Made by a program: the position numbers and the translations under genes
Assembly: GCF_016862215.1 (NCBI RefSeq)
Contig: NZ_BOMN01000112.1
Span: forward strand, 122,650-186,649
Reading direction: 5' to 3'
DNA from: Winogradskya humida
GTDB taxonomy: Bacteria > Actinomycetota > Actinomycetes > Mycobacteriales > Micromonosporaceae
Length of the DNA: 64,000 nucleotides
Shown: in pieces, positions 1-8,200 of the stretch
Layout of the letters: each line of letters starts with the position of its first letter
Numbering within the stretch: position 1 is the stretch's first letter
The notes under the pieces: model-generated
The model's database searches: none
What the model was told of the DNA's origin: nothing
The model's input: only the letters and a program-made list of their open reading frames with translations

Positions 1-259
1 CCAGGCGGGGGCTGGCCGGGGCCTGGGCGAGCAGGTCGTTGACCAGGGTCGCGGCGCGGTCGCGGTCGCTGGTCAGCAGGTCGCGCAGGGCGGGTCGCAG
101 GGCGTTCAGGGCGGCGAGCTCGGCGGCGTCGCGGTCGCGGCGGCCGGTGTATTCGTGGTGGGCGTACCAGGTGTCCACGTCGGCGGTCGTGGCGAAGGCG
201 GTGTTGACCAGTGTGACGGCCGCTCGCAGGGAGCACTCGGTGTCATAGGCAAAGAGCAC
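1..259 (-). CDS. CGNR zinc-finger/ABATE-domain protein, N-terminal part, cut by window edge
   Basis: Reading leftwards from a GTG at 257-259, the frame stays open for 86 codons to the window edge. It begins MLFAYDTECSLRAAVTLVNT and continues with an Asp/Arg/Ala-rich helical stretch ending NDLLAQAPASPRL. An in-frame TAA lies four codons upstream, so GTG 259 is the only reasonable start. The D-x-E...R..AVTLVNT pattern is that of the N-terminal ABATE/stress-response domain of CGNR zinc-finger proteins, a common actinobacterial family of presumed transcription regulators. The C-terminal CGNR zinc finger would lie outside the window and is not seen. It is divergent from the EamA transporter across a 39-bp gap, so it may regulate that exporter (inference). 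Confidence 0.72.
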   Translation of the reverse strand, partial: MLFAYDTECSLRAAVTLVNTAFATTADVDTWYAHHEYTGRRDRDAAELAALNALRPALRDLLTSDRDRAATLVNDLLAQAPASPRL

Positions 260-260
260 C

Positions 261-290
261 TTGACATATTACGCCGACGACTCCTAGCGT
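261..290 (+). promoter_or_regulatory. Promoter of the EamA gene, probably leaderless transcript
   Basis: A perfect -35 TTGACA (261-266) is followed after 18 bp by TAGCGT (285-290), which matches the actinobacterial TAnnnT -10. Transcription would begin about 7 nt downstream at 297-299, which is the A of the ATG at 299. No ribosome-binding site precedes that ATG, so a leaderless mRNA is likely. The element also overlaps the start region of the divergent CGNR gene. Confidence 0.65.
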
Positions 291-298
291 CATGGTCT

Positions 299-1246
299 AT
301 GACGCAGTTGGCCGATGACATCACCTCCGCACACCGCAGCCGTACGGCGGCCGGGCTGCTGCTCGCCGTCGTCTCGGCGGCCTCCTTCGGGCTGTCCGGG
401 CCGCTCGCCAGCGGAATGTTCGCCACCGGCTGGAGTCCCGGCGCGGTCGTCCTGGCCCGGATCGGCATCGCCGCCGTCGTCGTCGCGCCGTTCGGGGCCC
501 TGGCGATGCGCGGGCAGTGGCACAAGCTGCGCACCCATGCCCGTCAGGTGCTGCTCTACGGCCTGCTCGCAACGGCCGGCGCGCAGTTCTGCTACTTCGC
601 CGCGGTCGCCACGATGGACGTCGCACCGGCGCTGCTCATCGAGTACACCGCACCCGCCGCCGTGGTCGCCTGGCTGTGGATCCGCCAGGGGCAGCGGCCC
701 ACCCGGCTCACCGTGGCCGGCGCCGGCCTCGCCGCGCTCGGCCTGGTCCTCGTGCTCGACCTGCTCTCCGGCGCCGACCTGGCGTGGGCCGGCGTCGCCT
801 GGTCGCTGGCCGCGATGGTCGGCGCCACGTCGTACTTCCTGATCTCGGCGGACACCGGCAACGGCCTGCCACCGGTCGCCCTCGCCGGGGCCGGCCTGAC
901 GATCGGAGCGCTGGCCCTCGGCGCCCTCGCCCTGATCGGCGTCCTGCCGATGCACGCCAGCACCCGGCCCGCGGCGTACGCGACCGGCAGTGTCGCCTGG
1001 TGGATCCCGTTGCTGCTGCTGGGTTTCGTCACCGCGGCCCTCGCCTACATCGCCGGCATCGTCGCCAGCCGCCGCCTCGGCTCCCGGGTCGCGTCGTTCG
1101 TGGCCCTGCTGGAGGTCGTCGCCGGCGTGCTGTTCGCCTGGCTGCTGCGCGACCAGCTCCCCGGCACCGCCCAGGTCGCCGGCGGCCTGCTCATCATCGC
1201 CGGCGTCGTCCTGGTCAAGCTGGGCGATCCCCCACCGGCCGGCTGA
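299..1246 (+). CDS. EamA/RhtA-family drug/metabolite exporter
   Basis: 315 residues, nearly all hydrophobic, with about ten membrane helices arranged as two repeats of five, the layout of EamA (DMT superfamily) transporters. The first helix starts at about residue 16 (AAGLLLAVVSAASFGLSGPL), typical of RhtA/YdcZ-like members that export amino acids or metabolites; the substrate cannot be told. ATG 299 is chosen over the longer upstream frame because it sits at the predicted transcription start of a TTGACA/TAGCGT promoter and at the beginning of the transporter similarity. Its 3' end overlaps the convergent oxidoreductase gene by 32 bp. Confidence 0.88.
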   Translation: MTQLADDITSAHRSRTAAGLLLAVVSAASFGLSGPLASGMFATGWSPGAVVLARIGIAAVVVAPFGALAMRGQWHKLRTHARQVLLYGLLATAGAQFCYFAAVATMDVAPALLIEYTAPAAVVAWLWIRQGQRPTRLTVAGAGLAALGLVLVLDLLSGADLAWAGVAWSLAAMVGATSYFLISADTGNGLPPVALAGAGLTIGALALGALALIGVLPMHASTRPAAYATGSVAWWIPLLLLGFVTAALAYIAGIVASRRLGSRVASFVALLEVVAGVLFAWLLRDQLPGTAQVAGGLLIIAGVVLVKLGDPPPAG

Positions 1247-2093
1247 GCAGCGCCACCACCTCGGCGGCGGTCAGCTCACGCTCCTGCTCCGGGTCGGCGC
1301 CGGCCAGCCGAGTGCCTGCGACATCTCGGTAGACGGCCGCTATGGCGGCGTACACATCAGGAGTGAGCCCGGCCGATTCCTGGGTCGCGGAGATCTCCAG
1401 CATCTCGTCCACAAAACGCCCCGCCTTGGTCGCCGACCGCGCAACCCCTGCGGTCTGCGCAAGGCCGTTACGGGCCAGATCATCAACCACAGCGTCGAGT
1501 ACGCCGTAAGCGCCCGCAGTCCGCATAGCCTGGGTGATCAGCGCGGTCAGACCCTTGTAGACGCCACCCGTACACATCTTGAGCGCACTCGCCGTCCCCA
1601 CCGCGCCCGCCAGCACCACCGGCTCGACCTGCCCCGCCCACGGCAGCCCGGCAACCACGTCCGCACCCTCCCCGGCGAGATAGACCCGCGCACCGGGCCT
1701 CGCGCTCGGCGGCGGCCCCGAGATCGACCCGTCGACCAGAACCAGACCCTTCAGCTCAGCCGCGATCCGCCCCATCGTCGCCGGCGACACCGCGTTCAGA
1801 TCAGCCACCACCGGCGCCACCCCGGCCCGATCCGCGGCGGCCCGGATCGCCACGGCAGCATCGATCGCATCGCCCGGCGGCGTCACCGACAGCACCACGT
1901 CCGCCACGGCAACGACATCGTCGAGCGTCGGCAGCAACTCCAGCCCGGCCCGCCCCGCCAGCCGCCCCGTCCGCGCGGACCGCCCCGCCACCGTCGCCAC
2001 CACCCGGGCACCACCCGCCCGCAGAGCCCCGCCGAGCCCCGCACCCATGTACCCCGGGCTCACCACGGCCACCGTCGTTCGCTGATCGTCCAT
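1215..2093 (-). CDS. NAD(P)-dependent 6-phosphogluconate dehydrogenase-like oxidoreductase
   Basis: 292 residues. The start ATG at 2091-2093 opens MDDQRTTVAVVSPGYMGAG, a beta-strand plus glycine-rich NAD(P) loop in which the usual GxGxMG reads SPGYMG. Further on are LSVTPPGDAI and DLNAVSP, typical of the beta-hydroxyacid dehydrogenase/6PGDH superfamily, and a helical C-terminal half (LKMCTGGVYKGLTALITQAM) like the DUF1932 substrate domain. The frame is open 306 bp further upstream, but that part is antisense to the neighbouring reductase and is rejected. Substrate unknown. It is divergent from the F420-reductase-like gene with only 28 bp between the start codons. Confidence 0.8.
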   Translation of the reverse strand: MDDQRTTVAVVSPGYMGAGLGGALRAGGARVVATVAGRSARTGRLAGRAGLELLPTLDDVVAVADVVLSVTPPGDAIDAAVAIRAAADRAGVAPVVADLNAVSPATMGRIAAELKGLVLVDGSISGPPPSARPGARVYLAGEGADVVAGLPWAGQVEPVVLAGAVGTASALKMCTGGVYKGLTALITQAMRTAGAYGVLDAVVDDLARNGLAQTAGVARSATKAGRFVDEMLEISATQESAGLTPDVYAAIAAVYRDVAGTRLAGADPEQERELTAAEVVALLSRPVGDRPA

Positions 2094-2107
2094 GCCCGCC
2101 ATCTTGC

Positions 2108-2113
2108 TACCCT
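2108..2113 (+). promoter_or_regulatory. -10 element for the F420-reductase-like gene
   Basis: TACCCT (2108-2113) matches TAnnnT and lies about 9 nt before a GTG at 2122 that has no ribosome-binding site, suggesting leaderless transcription from within the 28-bp divergent gap. The matching -35 would fall over the opposite gene's start codon and is not convincing. Confidence 0.35.
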
Positions 2114-2121
2114 CGGTGACC

Positions 2122-2823
2122 GTGACAGCCATCAGCACCATCGGCATCCTCGGCGCCGGCAAGGTGGGCACGGCACTGGCCCGGCTCGCCGTCGCAGCCG
2201 GATACCGCGTCCTCATCGCCGGCTCCGGCCCGGCCACCAAGATCTCCCTGATCGTCGAGGTCCTGGTGCCGGGCGCCGTGGTCGCCACCGCCGCGGAAGC
2301 CGCCACCCAGGCCGACCTCGTCGTGCTGGCGCTGCCGCTGGGCAAGTACCGCACGATCCCCGTGGCCGAGCTGCGCGGCAAAATCGTCGTGGACGCCATG
2401 AACTACTGGTGGGAGGTCGACGGGCCCCGCGACGACCTGACCGACCCGCGTACGTCGTCGAGCGAACTCGTCCAGGCCTTCCTCCCGGAGTCACGGGTCG
2501 TCAAGGGCTTCAACCACATGGGCTACCACGACCTCGAACAGGAATCCCGCCCCGCCGGCGACCCCAAGCGCAAGGCCATCGCCATCGCCGGCAACAACCC
2601 GGACGACCTCACCACCGTCGCCGGCCTGATCGACCACCTCGGCTTCGACCCGGTCCCCGCCGGCAACCTCCCCGAAGGCATCCGCCTCGAACCCGGCACA
2701 GAACCCTTCGGCGCCAACGTCGACGCCACCACCCTGGCCGCGATGATCGCCCGTTTCCCCGGATCCGAACGCGGTCGCGCGGTGATGGCGGCACGCTCCA
2801 CGCCACCGGGGAAACAGCGCTGA
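2122..2823 (+). CDS. NADPH-dependent F420 reductase-like protein
   Basis: 233 residues from GTG 2122. The N-terminus is a canonical Rossmann dinucleotide site, IGILGAGKVGTALARLA, followed by strand/helix alternation, LVVLALPLGKYRTIP, DAMNYWWEVDG and VVKGFNHMGYHDLEQE. This is the layout of the F420-dependent NADP reductase family (ProC-like fold, about 210-230 residues). Family members pass hydride between NADPH and coenzyme F420; whether this one does is not shown. An upstream ATG at 2092 in the same frame would overlap the divergent gene's start, so GTG 2122 (or GTG 2116) is preferred. Confidence 0.78.
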   Translation: MTAISTIGILGAGKVGTALARLAVAAGYRVLIAGSGPATKISLIVEVLVPGAVVATAAEAATQADLVVLALPLGKYRTIPVAELRGKIVVDAMNYWWEVDGPRDDLTDPRTSSSELVQAFLPESRVVKGFNHMGYHDLEQESRPAGDPKRKAIAIAGNNPDDLTTVAGLIDHLGFDPVPAGNLPEGIRLEPGTEPFGANVDATTLAAMIARFPGSERGRAVMAARSTPPGKQR

Positions 2824-3112
2824 ACCGGACGCATCGCCCAGCCATGGCGACCGAGTGGTATATGTCACATCACTCATCATGCGTTCTGGAATCACTGCGA
2901 ACGCCCATGAGGCGTTGGCCGTACCGAGCAGCTCAATGACCCTGAAATTGCCCGCGGCGCACGCCGACGCGCGAATTCAGGGTCGCTTGCTGGCCACCCC
3001 CGGACACGGAAGACTCCCTGTGTTTTCTCCGCCGTGTCTGTCCAAGATCGTAATGGACTGATCTAGGATCACCCTTGTACAATACGCAAATTTTCCCGTT
3101 TCGAGGACGGCC
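2824..3112. other. 289-bp intergenic region with two inverted repeats upstream of the peptide gene
   Basis: No convincing gene. Two inverted repeats lie in tandem. The first is ACCCTGAAATT (2939-2949) against AATTCAGGGT (2974-2983). The second is CGGACACGG (3001-3009) against CCGTGTCTG (3032-3040), one mismatch. They could be regulator binding sites, or terminate read-through from the upstream reductase. The region is noticeably more AT-rich than the flanking genes. Confidence 0.45.
3054..3083 (+). promoter_or_regulatory. Promoter of the peptide/HExxH transcript
   Basis: TGGACT (3054-3059), 18 bp, then TACAAT (3078-3083). The -10 is a near-perfect match to TATAAT in a short AT-rich patch. 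Transcription would start near 3090, leaving about 23 nt of leader that includes GAGGA (3103-3107) before the TTG at 3113. Confidence 0.6.
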
Positions 3113-3292
3113 TTGGACATCACTCCGGACACCATCGAGACCGTTCTCGCCGATCTGCGAGGGCTCGGTCTCGATGAACTGTGTCGGCGACGAACACGCG
3201 ATGCCCTGGAGCCTTTCCGGGAGGACCTGATGAACCAGGTCGAGCGCCCCCGGATCAATCTCGGCTCCGGTCCCCCCGGCCGCGCCGACTGA
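3113..3292 (+). CDS. Putative ribosomal precursor peptide for the adjacent HExxH hydroxylase (FxSxx-like leader)
   Basis: A 59-residue gene starting at TTG 3113 (GAGGA five nt upstream) and ending at TGA 3290-3292, 50 bp before the HExxH enzyme. The N-terminal part is acidic and helical, with a DLRGLGLDEL segment resembling the D-L-x-G-(V/L)-x-L-x-x-L recognition region of FxSxx-COOH peptides. The C-terminus is RPRINLGSGPPGRAD and lacks the terminal F-x-S-x-x. Known biology: short peptides next to TIGR04267-type HExxH proteins are modified by them. Inference: the Pro/Asn/Asp-containing tail (residues 46-59) is the modified core. Promoter and ribosome site both fit, so I regard it as a real small gene. 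Confidence 0.62.
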   Translation: MDITPDTIETVLADLRGLGLDELCRRRTRDALEPFREDLMNQVERPRINLGSGPPGRAD

Positions 3293-3342
3293 CCACTCCT
3301 TCGACCACGGCACCCTATTTATCGGAAGAAGATCAATCCCAG

Positions 3343-5205
3343 ATGGATCGGTCCCACGCGCCGGACGACGTTGTCCGGCACAGCTTGTCCGCGGCGTCGT
3401 TCGCTGTCCTGGCCCGGGGTGAGGGCTCGCCGCAGATAACGCGGGATTTCTGGACCACCGAGGAAAGCCGGCGCCTGCTGCTGGTCAGCACTCTGCTGAC
3501 CGAGATCGAGAAGAGGCCGGATCAGCTCGGGCCACTGCCCGAGATCACCGGAGCTCTCGCGGCGCTGGCCGAGGCACAGCGCAGAGCACCGGAGAAGATT
3601 CGCGAGCTGCTGCTGGACCCCCAGGTCGGCAGCGGCTGCGCCTATGCCCTCAGGCGGCTGCGCGGCGGCACCAGCAGCGAAGCACCACTATGGCTGGACC
3701 TCGGCGTGGTGCACGCCCTGGCCCTGGCCGCCACGGCGAAAGCCGGTCTCACCTGGTCGACCCGGCTACCACTGCGCGACGGCAACGTGATGATCCCGGC
3801 GCACGGCATGGCGCGTTTCGGCGACGGCACAACGGCCCCCACGGTCGAAGCGCACACCGAGGGTGGAACCATCCGCCTGCGCGATGACGGGCGCGAGTTG
3901 ACCGTTCCCTCCGACGAATCCGATGCAGAGCCCGGGCCGGTCGGCTGGTGGTCCCTGCGACTCATCCGGACCGGTGGTGATCTACCGCTGACGGTGCGGC
4001 TCGACGATCTCGATCCGCTGCGCGACCTCGCGGATCCCGTGCCCCCGCTCCGGCTGGACACCGCGGGCGTCGAGCGGTGGCGCGAGCTGATCGTCGGCGC
4101 ATGGGAGTTGCTGTGCCGCGACTACCGGCACGAGGCCGAGGCGATGGCCGGGGGCGTCGTCTCGATCGTGCCGCTCAAGCACGAGCCCGGATGGGAGACG
4201 CGCAGCGCGTCGAACGGCGAGGCGTTCGGCAGCATCATGCTCTCCATTCCCCGCGACGTGGTCGAGATGGCGGTGTCCCTCGTCCACGAGTACCAGCACA
4301 TCACGCTCGGCGCCCTGCTCCATCTGCTCCCGCTGACGAAGCCCGATGACGGCTCGCTCTACTACGCGCCGTGGCGTGACGATCCGCGGCCACTGGCCGG
4401 GCTCGTTCAGGGCATCTACGCCTTCTTCGGCATTGCCAAGTTCTGGCGGATCCGGCGCGACACCACCACCGGCGACGAGCGTGCCCTCGCCGCCTTCGAA
4501 TACGCGTACGCCCGCCGGCAGACCGCCGAGTCGGTGGAGATCGCCCTCTCCTCGACCGGCCTGACACCGCAGGGCCGTCAGCTGTTCGAGGGGCTGCGCA
4601 GCCGCCTCGACCAATGGTCGGGCGAACCCGCCGACGCCGTCGACCCCGGCATCGACCGGCTGGCGGAGATCACCGCGGACAGTCACCGCATCGGCTGGCG
4701 GCTGCGGCACTTCCGGCCCCGGCAGGAGGATGTCACCGAGCTGGTCAGCCGGATGGCCGAACGGGAGCCGGCCGAGCCGCTCAGCCCCGTTCCCGCGGCG
4801 ATCAGGCCACACGCCGGTCTTCGCTGGGACCAGCGCATCCCCGCGGTGGCCCGCAGGCGGGTCTTCACCACCGCGGCCGCCGGCGGGAGCACGTCCCCCG
4901 ATCCCCTGATCGCCGGGGAGAACGCCCTCCTCGCCCAGGACGCGCCGAGCGCCCGGGCCGCGTTCGTCAGCGCGATCGGCCGGACCGCCCCGGCCCTCGA
5001 TAGCGGGACCGACGTGCCCGACGACGAGGCGCGGGCGTGGGCCGGGCTGGCCATCAGCCTGGCCGCGGCAGGCGACACCCCTGCCGCCACCGCGCTCAGC
5101 CGGCGCCCCGATCTGGTGCGTGCGGTCTACGCCGGCCTGCACGCGGACGCCGACCCCGCCGACGTCGCCACCTGGCTCGCGCCGGCGCTCGCCGGCCACC
5201 ACTGA
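3343..5205 (+). CDS. HExxH-motif peptide-modifying enzyme (aKG-HExxH-type beta-hydroxylase family)
   Basis: 620 residues. The N-terminus (HSLSAASFAVLARGEGSPQI, then ESRRLLLVSTLLTEI) is the family signature of HEXXH-motif putative peptide-modification proteins that accompany FxSxx peptides. The metal motif HEYQH sits at residues 315-319 inside a helix followed by ITLGALLHLLPL. Characterised relatives are iron/2-oxoglutarate enzymes that beta-hydroxylate residues of a ribosomal peptide. ATG 3343 is chosen because similarity begins at once and GGAAGAAG lies 11 nt upstream. The last 110 residues are helical and Ala-rich, possibly TPR-like. It follows the precursor gene and converges on the FxsT-like gene. 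Confidence 0.85.
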   Translation: MDRSHAPDDVVRHSLSAASFAVLARGEGSPQITRDFWTTEESRRLLLVSTLLTEIEKRPDQLGPLPEITGALAALAEAQRRAPEKIRELLLDPQVGSGCAYALRRLRGGTSSEAPLWLDLGVVHALALAATAKAGLTWSTRLPLRDGNVMIPAHGMARFGDGTTAPTVEAHTEGGTIRLRDDGRELTVPSDESDAEPGPVGWWSLRLIRTGGDLPLTVRLDDLDPLRDLADPVPPLRLDTAGVERWRELIVGAWELLCRDYRHEAEAMAGGVVSIVPLKHEPGWETRSASNGEAFGSIMLSIPRDVVEMAVSLVHEYQHITLGALLHLLPLTKPDDGSLYYAPWRDDPRPLAGLVQGIYAFFGIAKFWRIRRDTTTGDERALAAFEYAYARRQTAESVEIALSSTGLTPQGRQLFEGLRSRLDQWSGEPADAVDPGIDRLAEITADSHRIGWRLRHFRPRQEDVTELVSRMAEREPAEPLSPVPAAIRPHAGLRWDQRIPAVARRRVFTTAAAGGSTSPDPLIAGENALLAQDAPSARAAFVSAIGRTAPALDSGTDVPDDEARAWAGLAISLAAAGDTPAATALSRRPDLVRAVYAGLHADADPADVATWLAPALAGHH

Positions 5206-5219
5206 CCCCACCCGCCTGA

Positions 5220-5239
5220 GACCCCGCCGCCGGCGGGTC
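5220..5239. terminator. Hairpin between the convergent HExxH and FxsT genes
   Basis: GACCCCGCC (5220-5228), loop GCC, GGCGGGTC (5232-5239) form a GC-rich stem with one bulged C in the short gap between two convergent genes. No U-run follows on either strand, so it is at best a weak bidirectional terminator. Confidence 0.4.
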
Positions 5240-8200
5240 AGAACTGCATCGGGTCCACGTCGCAGTTCGCCCGCACCCGGGCACGAGCCGCCACGATGGC
5301 CGGATGGTGGTCCCCCAGCACCCGGGCGTAGGCGGCAAGCGTCTCGCCATACAGCCGGGCGCCCTCCTCAGTCCGGCCCAGTGGCTCCAGGTCGAACGAG
5401 AGATTGAGCGAACAGGCGAGCGTGGATGGATGATCGGCACCGATCAGCTGCCGGCACTGTTCCAGCAGCGTCGAGTCGAGGTCGTAGGCGCCCTGGTGAT
5501 CGCCGAGCGCGGCCAGGTCGCTGGCGAGGTTGATGCCGCACGTCAGCGTGAGGACATGATTCGACCCCAGGATCCGCTCAAGCGTTTCCCACGCGACCCG
5601 GTTGTTGCGCTCGGCCTCCCCGACCCGGCCGAGCAACCGTTGCACGATCCCGAGATTCGTCCGGGCATAGAGCGTGTAGGGATGTTCCGCACCGAGCGTC
5701 TCCTGGTAGTCCTCCACCGTCCTGTCGGCCAGGTCCAGCGCCCGGACCAGGTCGTCGGCCTCGCGCAGATCCACGGCGAAATTGAGGGCCGCGGCGAGGG
5801 TGTCGGGCTGGGTCGGCCCGAACCGTTCCCGGAACCTGTTCATGGTGTCCTCGGCAAGCTTGTAAGCGCCTTCATGATCGCCGGCCCGGCGCCGCGCCAC
5901 CGCAAGATTGCGCGCGACCCGGATGGTCTCCCGATGACCGACACCCAACAGATGAACATAACGGACGTAGGCGCGCTCGACCATCCGCCAGGAGCGGATA
6001 TATTCTCCACATTCGCGTTCGTCGATCGTTAAATTGTTCAGGGTTCGCAGGGTGTCAGGATGATCGTTGCCGAGTACCACCATCCGTCGCCGGTAGGTGT
6101 CGGCATCGAGCTGGCGTGCGGTACGGAACTCGCCGGTCAACCGCAGGCTGCACCCGAGATTGTGCGCGGCCCGCAGCGTGACGGGGTCGTCTTTGCCGAG
6201 GGTTCGCTGGGCGGTCTGAAAAGCATTCAGGTCCATGTTCCGGGCCTCGGCGAACAGGCCCGATGCCCGTAGGGTCGTCGTCACCATACTCATGGCGTCG
6301 ATCGAACCCTCGTCCTCAGGACCGACCGTATTGAGATAGCGCCGCAGACTCTCCTCCTGAATCGTGGCAGCGTCGGCGAACCTGCCCTCCAGCCACAAGT
6401 AGTAGCCGAGCCACTTCGCCGCTGCCAGGGTCTGGGCATGGTCGGCGCCCAGCCGGACAGTCCAGTCGTCGACGACCCGGCGGGAGAGCTCCTGCCCGCT
6501 GGGGTAGTCGCCCCAGCGGAAGTAGAACTCCACGAGGGTGACGACGACGCTGCGGGTCCAGTCGTCCTCGCAGGCCCAGGCGCCGGAGGCGATCAGGTGG
6601 GAGGCGAGGCCCTGGTAGCGCAGCCACTGGGTGGGGTCGGCGGGATCTCCCAGCTTTACGCCGGCGCCAGCGAGCAGCAGGTGCGCGCCATGCTCCATCA
6701 ATGACCGCTGTTCGTCAGGGATGCTGTCCTGCAGGACCCGGCGGACCAGGCGGTGGAGTTGCAGGCTGTTGCCGCGGTGGTCGATGCGGGCGAGGACGTA
6801 GCGCTGGATGTCGCGGATGGCCTGGTTGAGGCGGGTGGGGTTCTTCAGGACCTCGTCGAGTTCGCCGGCGCCCATCGCGTCGCGGACGCCCGCGAACAGG
6901 TCGCGGTCGATCGGTTCCGGGGCGAAGAAGGAGCAGACCTGCAGCAGTTGCAGGGCGGCCGGGTTCTCGGTGGCCAGGCGGTCGAGGGCCACGTTGGCGG
7001 CGGCGGCGACCGGCATCTCGTACCCTGCGGTCAGGTCCCGGGGGTTGAGTTCGGTGCGTTTCTCGTCGAGCAGGCGCAGGTAGTCGCCGACCGACATGCC
7101 CGTGGCGTGCAGCCAGGCCGAGCCGTGCTCGATGGCCAGCGGAAGGTCGCCGAGGGCGTCGGCGAGACGGTCGGCCTCGGTGTCGGGGAGGTTGCTGTTG
7201 CGCAGCTTCAGCAGGCGTACGCTCTCCGCCCGGGTGAAGACGTCCACCTCGAGCGACTCCGCGATCGTGCTCCACTCCTGGTTGCGCGAGGTGACCAGGA
7301 CCTTGCCGCTGCCGGCCTCGGGCAGGTAGTCGCGGACGGTGTCGGGGGTCTCCGCGTTGTCGAAGACCAGGAGCCAGTTGCTGTACGGGGTGCCTGCCCG
7401 CAACGCCGCGCGCACCTTCGGGATGGCGGTGACGACCTCGTTGCCGACGTCGAGGCCGAGGCGGTCGCCGAGCTCGATCAGGGACGCGAGGATCTGGGCG
7501 GGGCGTTCCGAGGGGATCCACCAGATGACGTCGTAGTCGGAGCGGTGGCGGTGGGCGTACTCGATGGCGATCTGGGATTTTCCGACCCCGCCCTCGCCGT
7601 GCAGGGCCTGCGGGAGCACCGCCGCGACGTGCTGGGTCTGCAGCCGGCGTTCCAGTTGTTCGAGCAGCGCGCGGCGGCCGGTGAAGACCGGGTTGCGGGT
7701 CGGGACGTTGCCCCAGACCATCGGCGCCTCGTCGGAGCTGTGCCCCTCGAAGATGTCGTCGAGGGACAACGGGTCCTCGCCGGACGTGATGCCGAGGTCC
7801 AGATCGCCGAGGTACCGGCCGGGCTCGTCTGGTGCTGCCACGGTGTCACCGCCTTCCGCGTCCGTGGCGGGCACGCCAACGGTGTGGTCCGGTTCTGCGT
7901 CGGCCGGGGGCGGCCGGTCCGGGATCTCGAACGCGTCGATGGCGTCGCTGAGCTGACCGGCGCGGATCGCGTACGGGCCGGACAGTGCTTTCAGGACGGC
8001 CAGCTCGATGCGGGCCATGGGGAGTGTGGCATCGGTGATCACGATGTCGGGCACCGCGTCGGGGGCGTCGATGACCTGGGACAGCACCAGGGTGGCGCGG
8101 CCGCGGTGGGGCTGGAACGAGGCGGTGGCCCGCAGCACGCGGGCGGAGTCGTCGCGGCTGGCGCAGGAGAGCAGTGCCTGGCGTACGCCGTCCGCGAACT

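Noticed and set aside
2855..3061. 68-codon plus-strand frame in the intergenic region
   Set aside because: No ribosome site and no coding look; the region holds inverted repeats instead.
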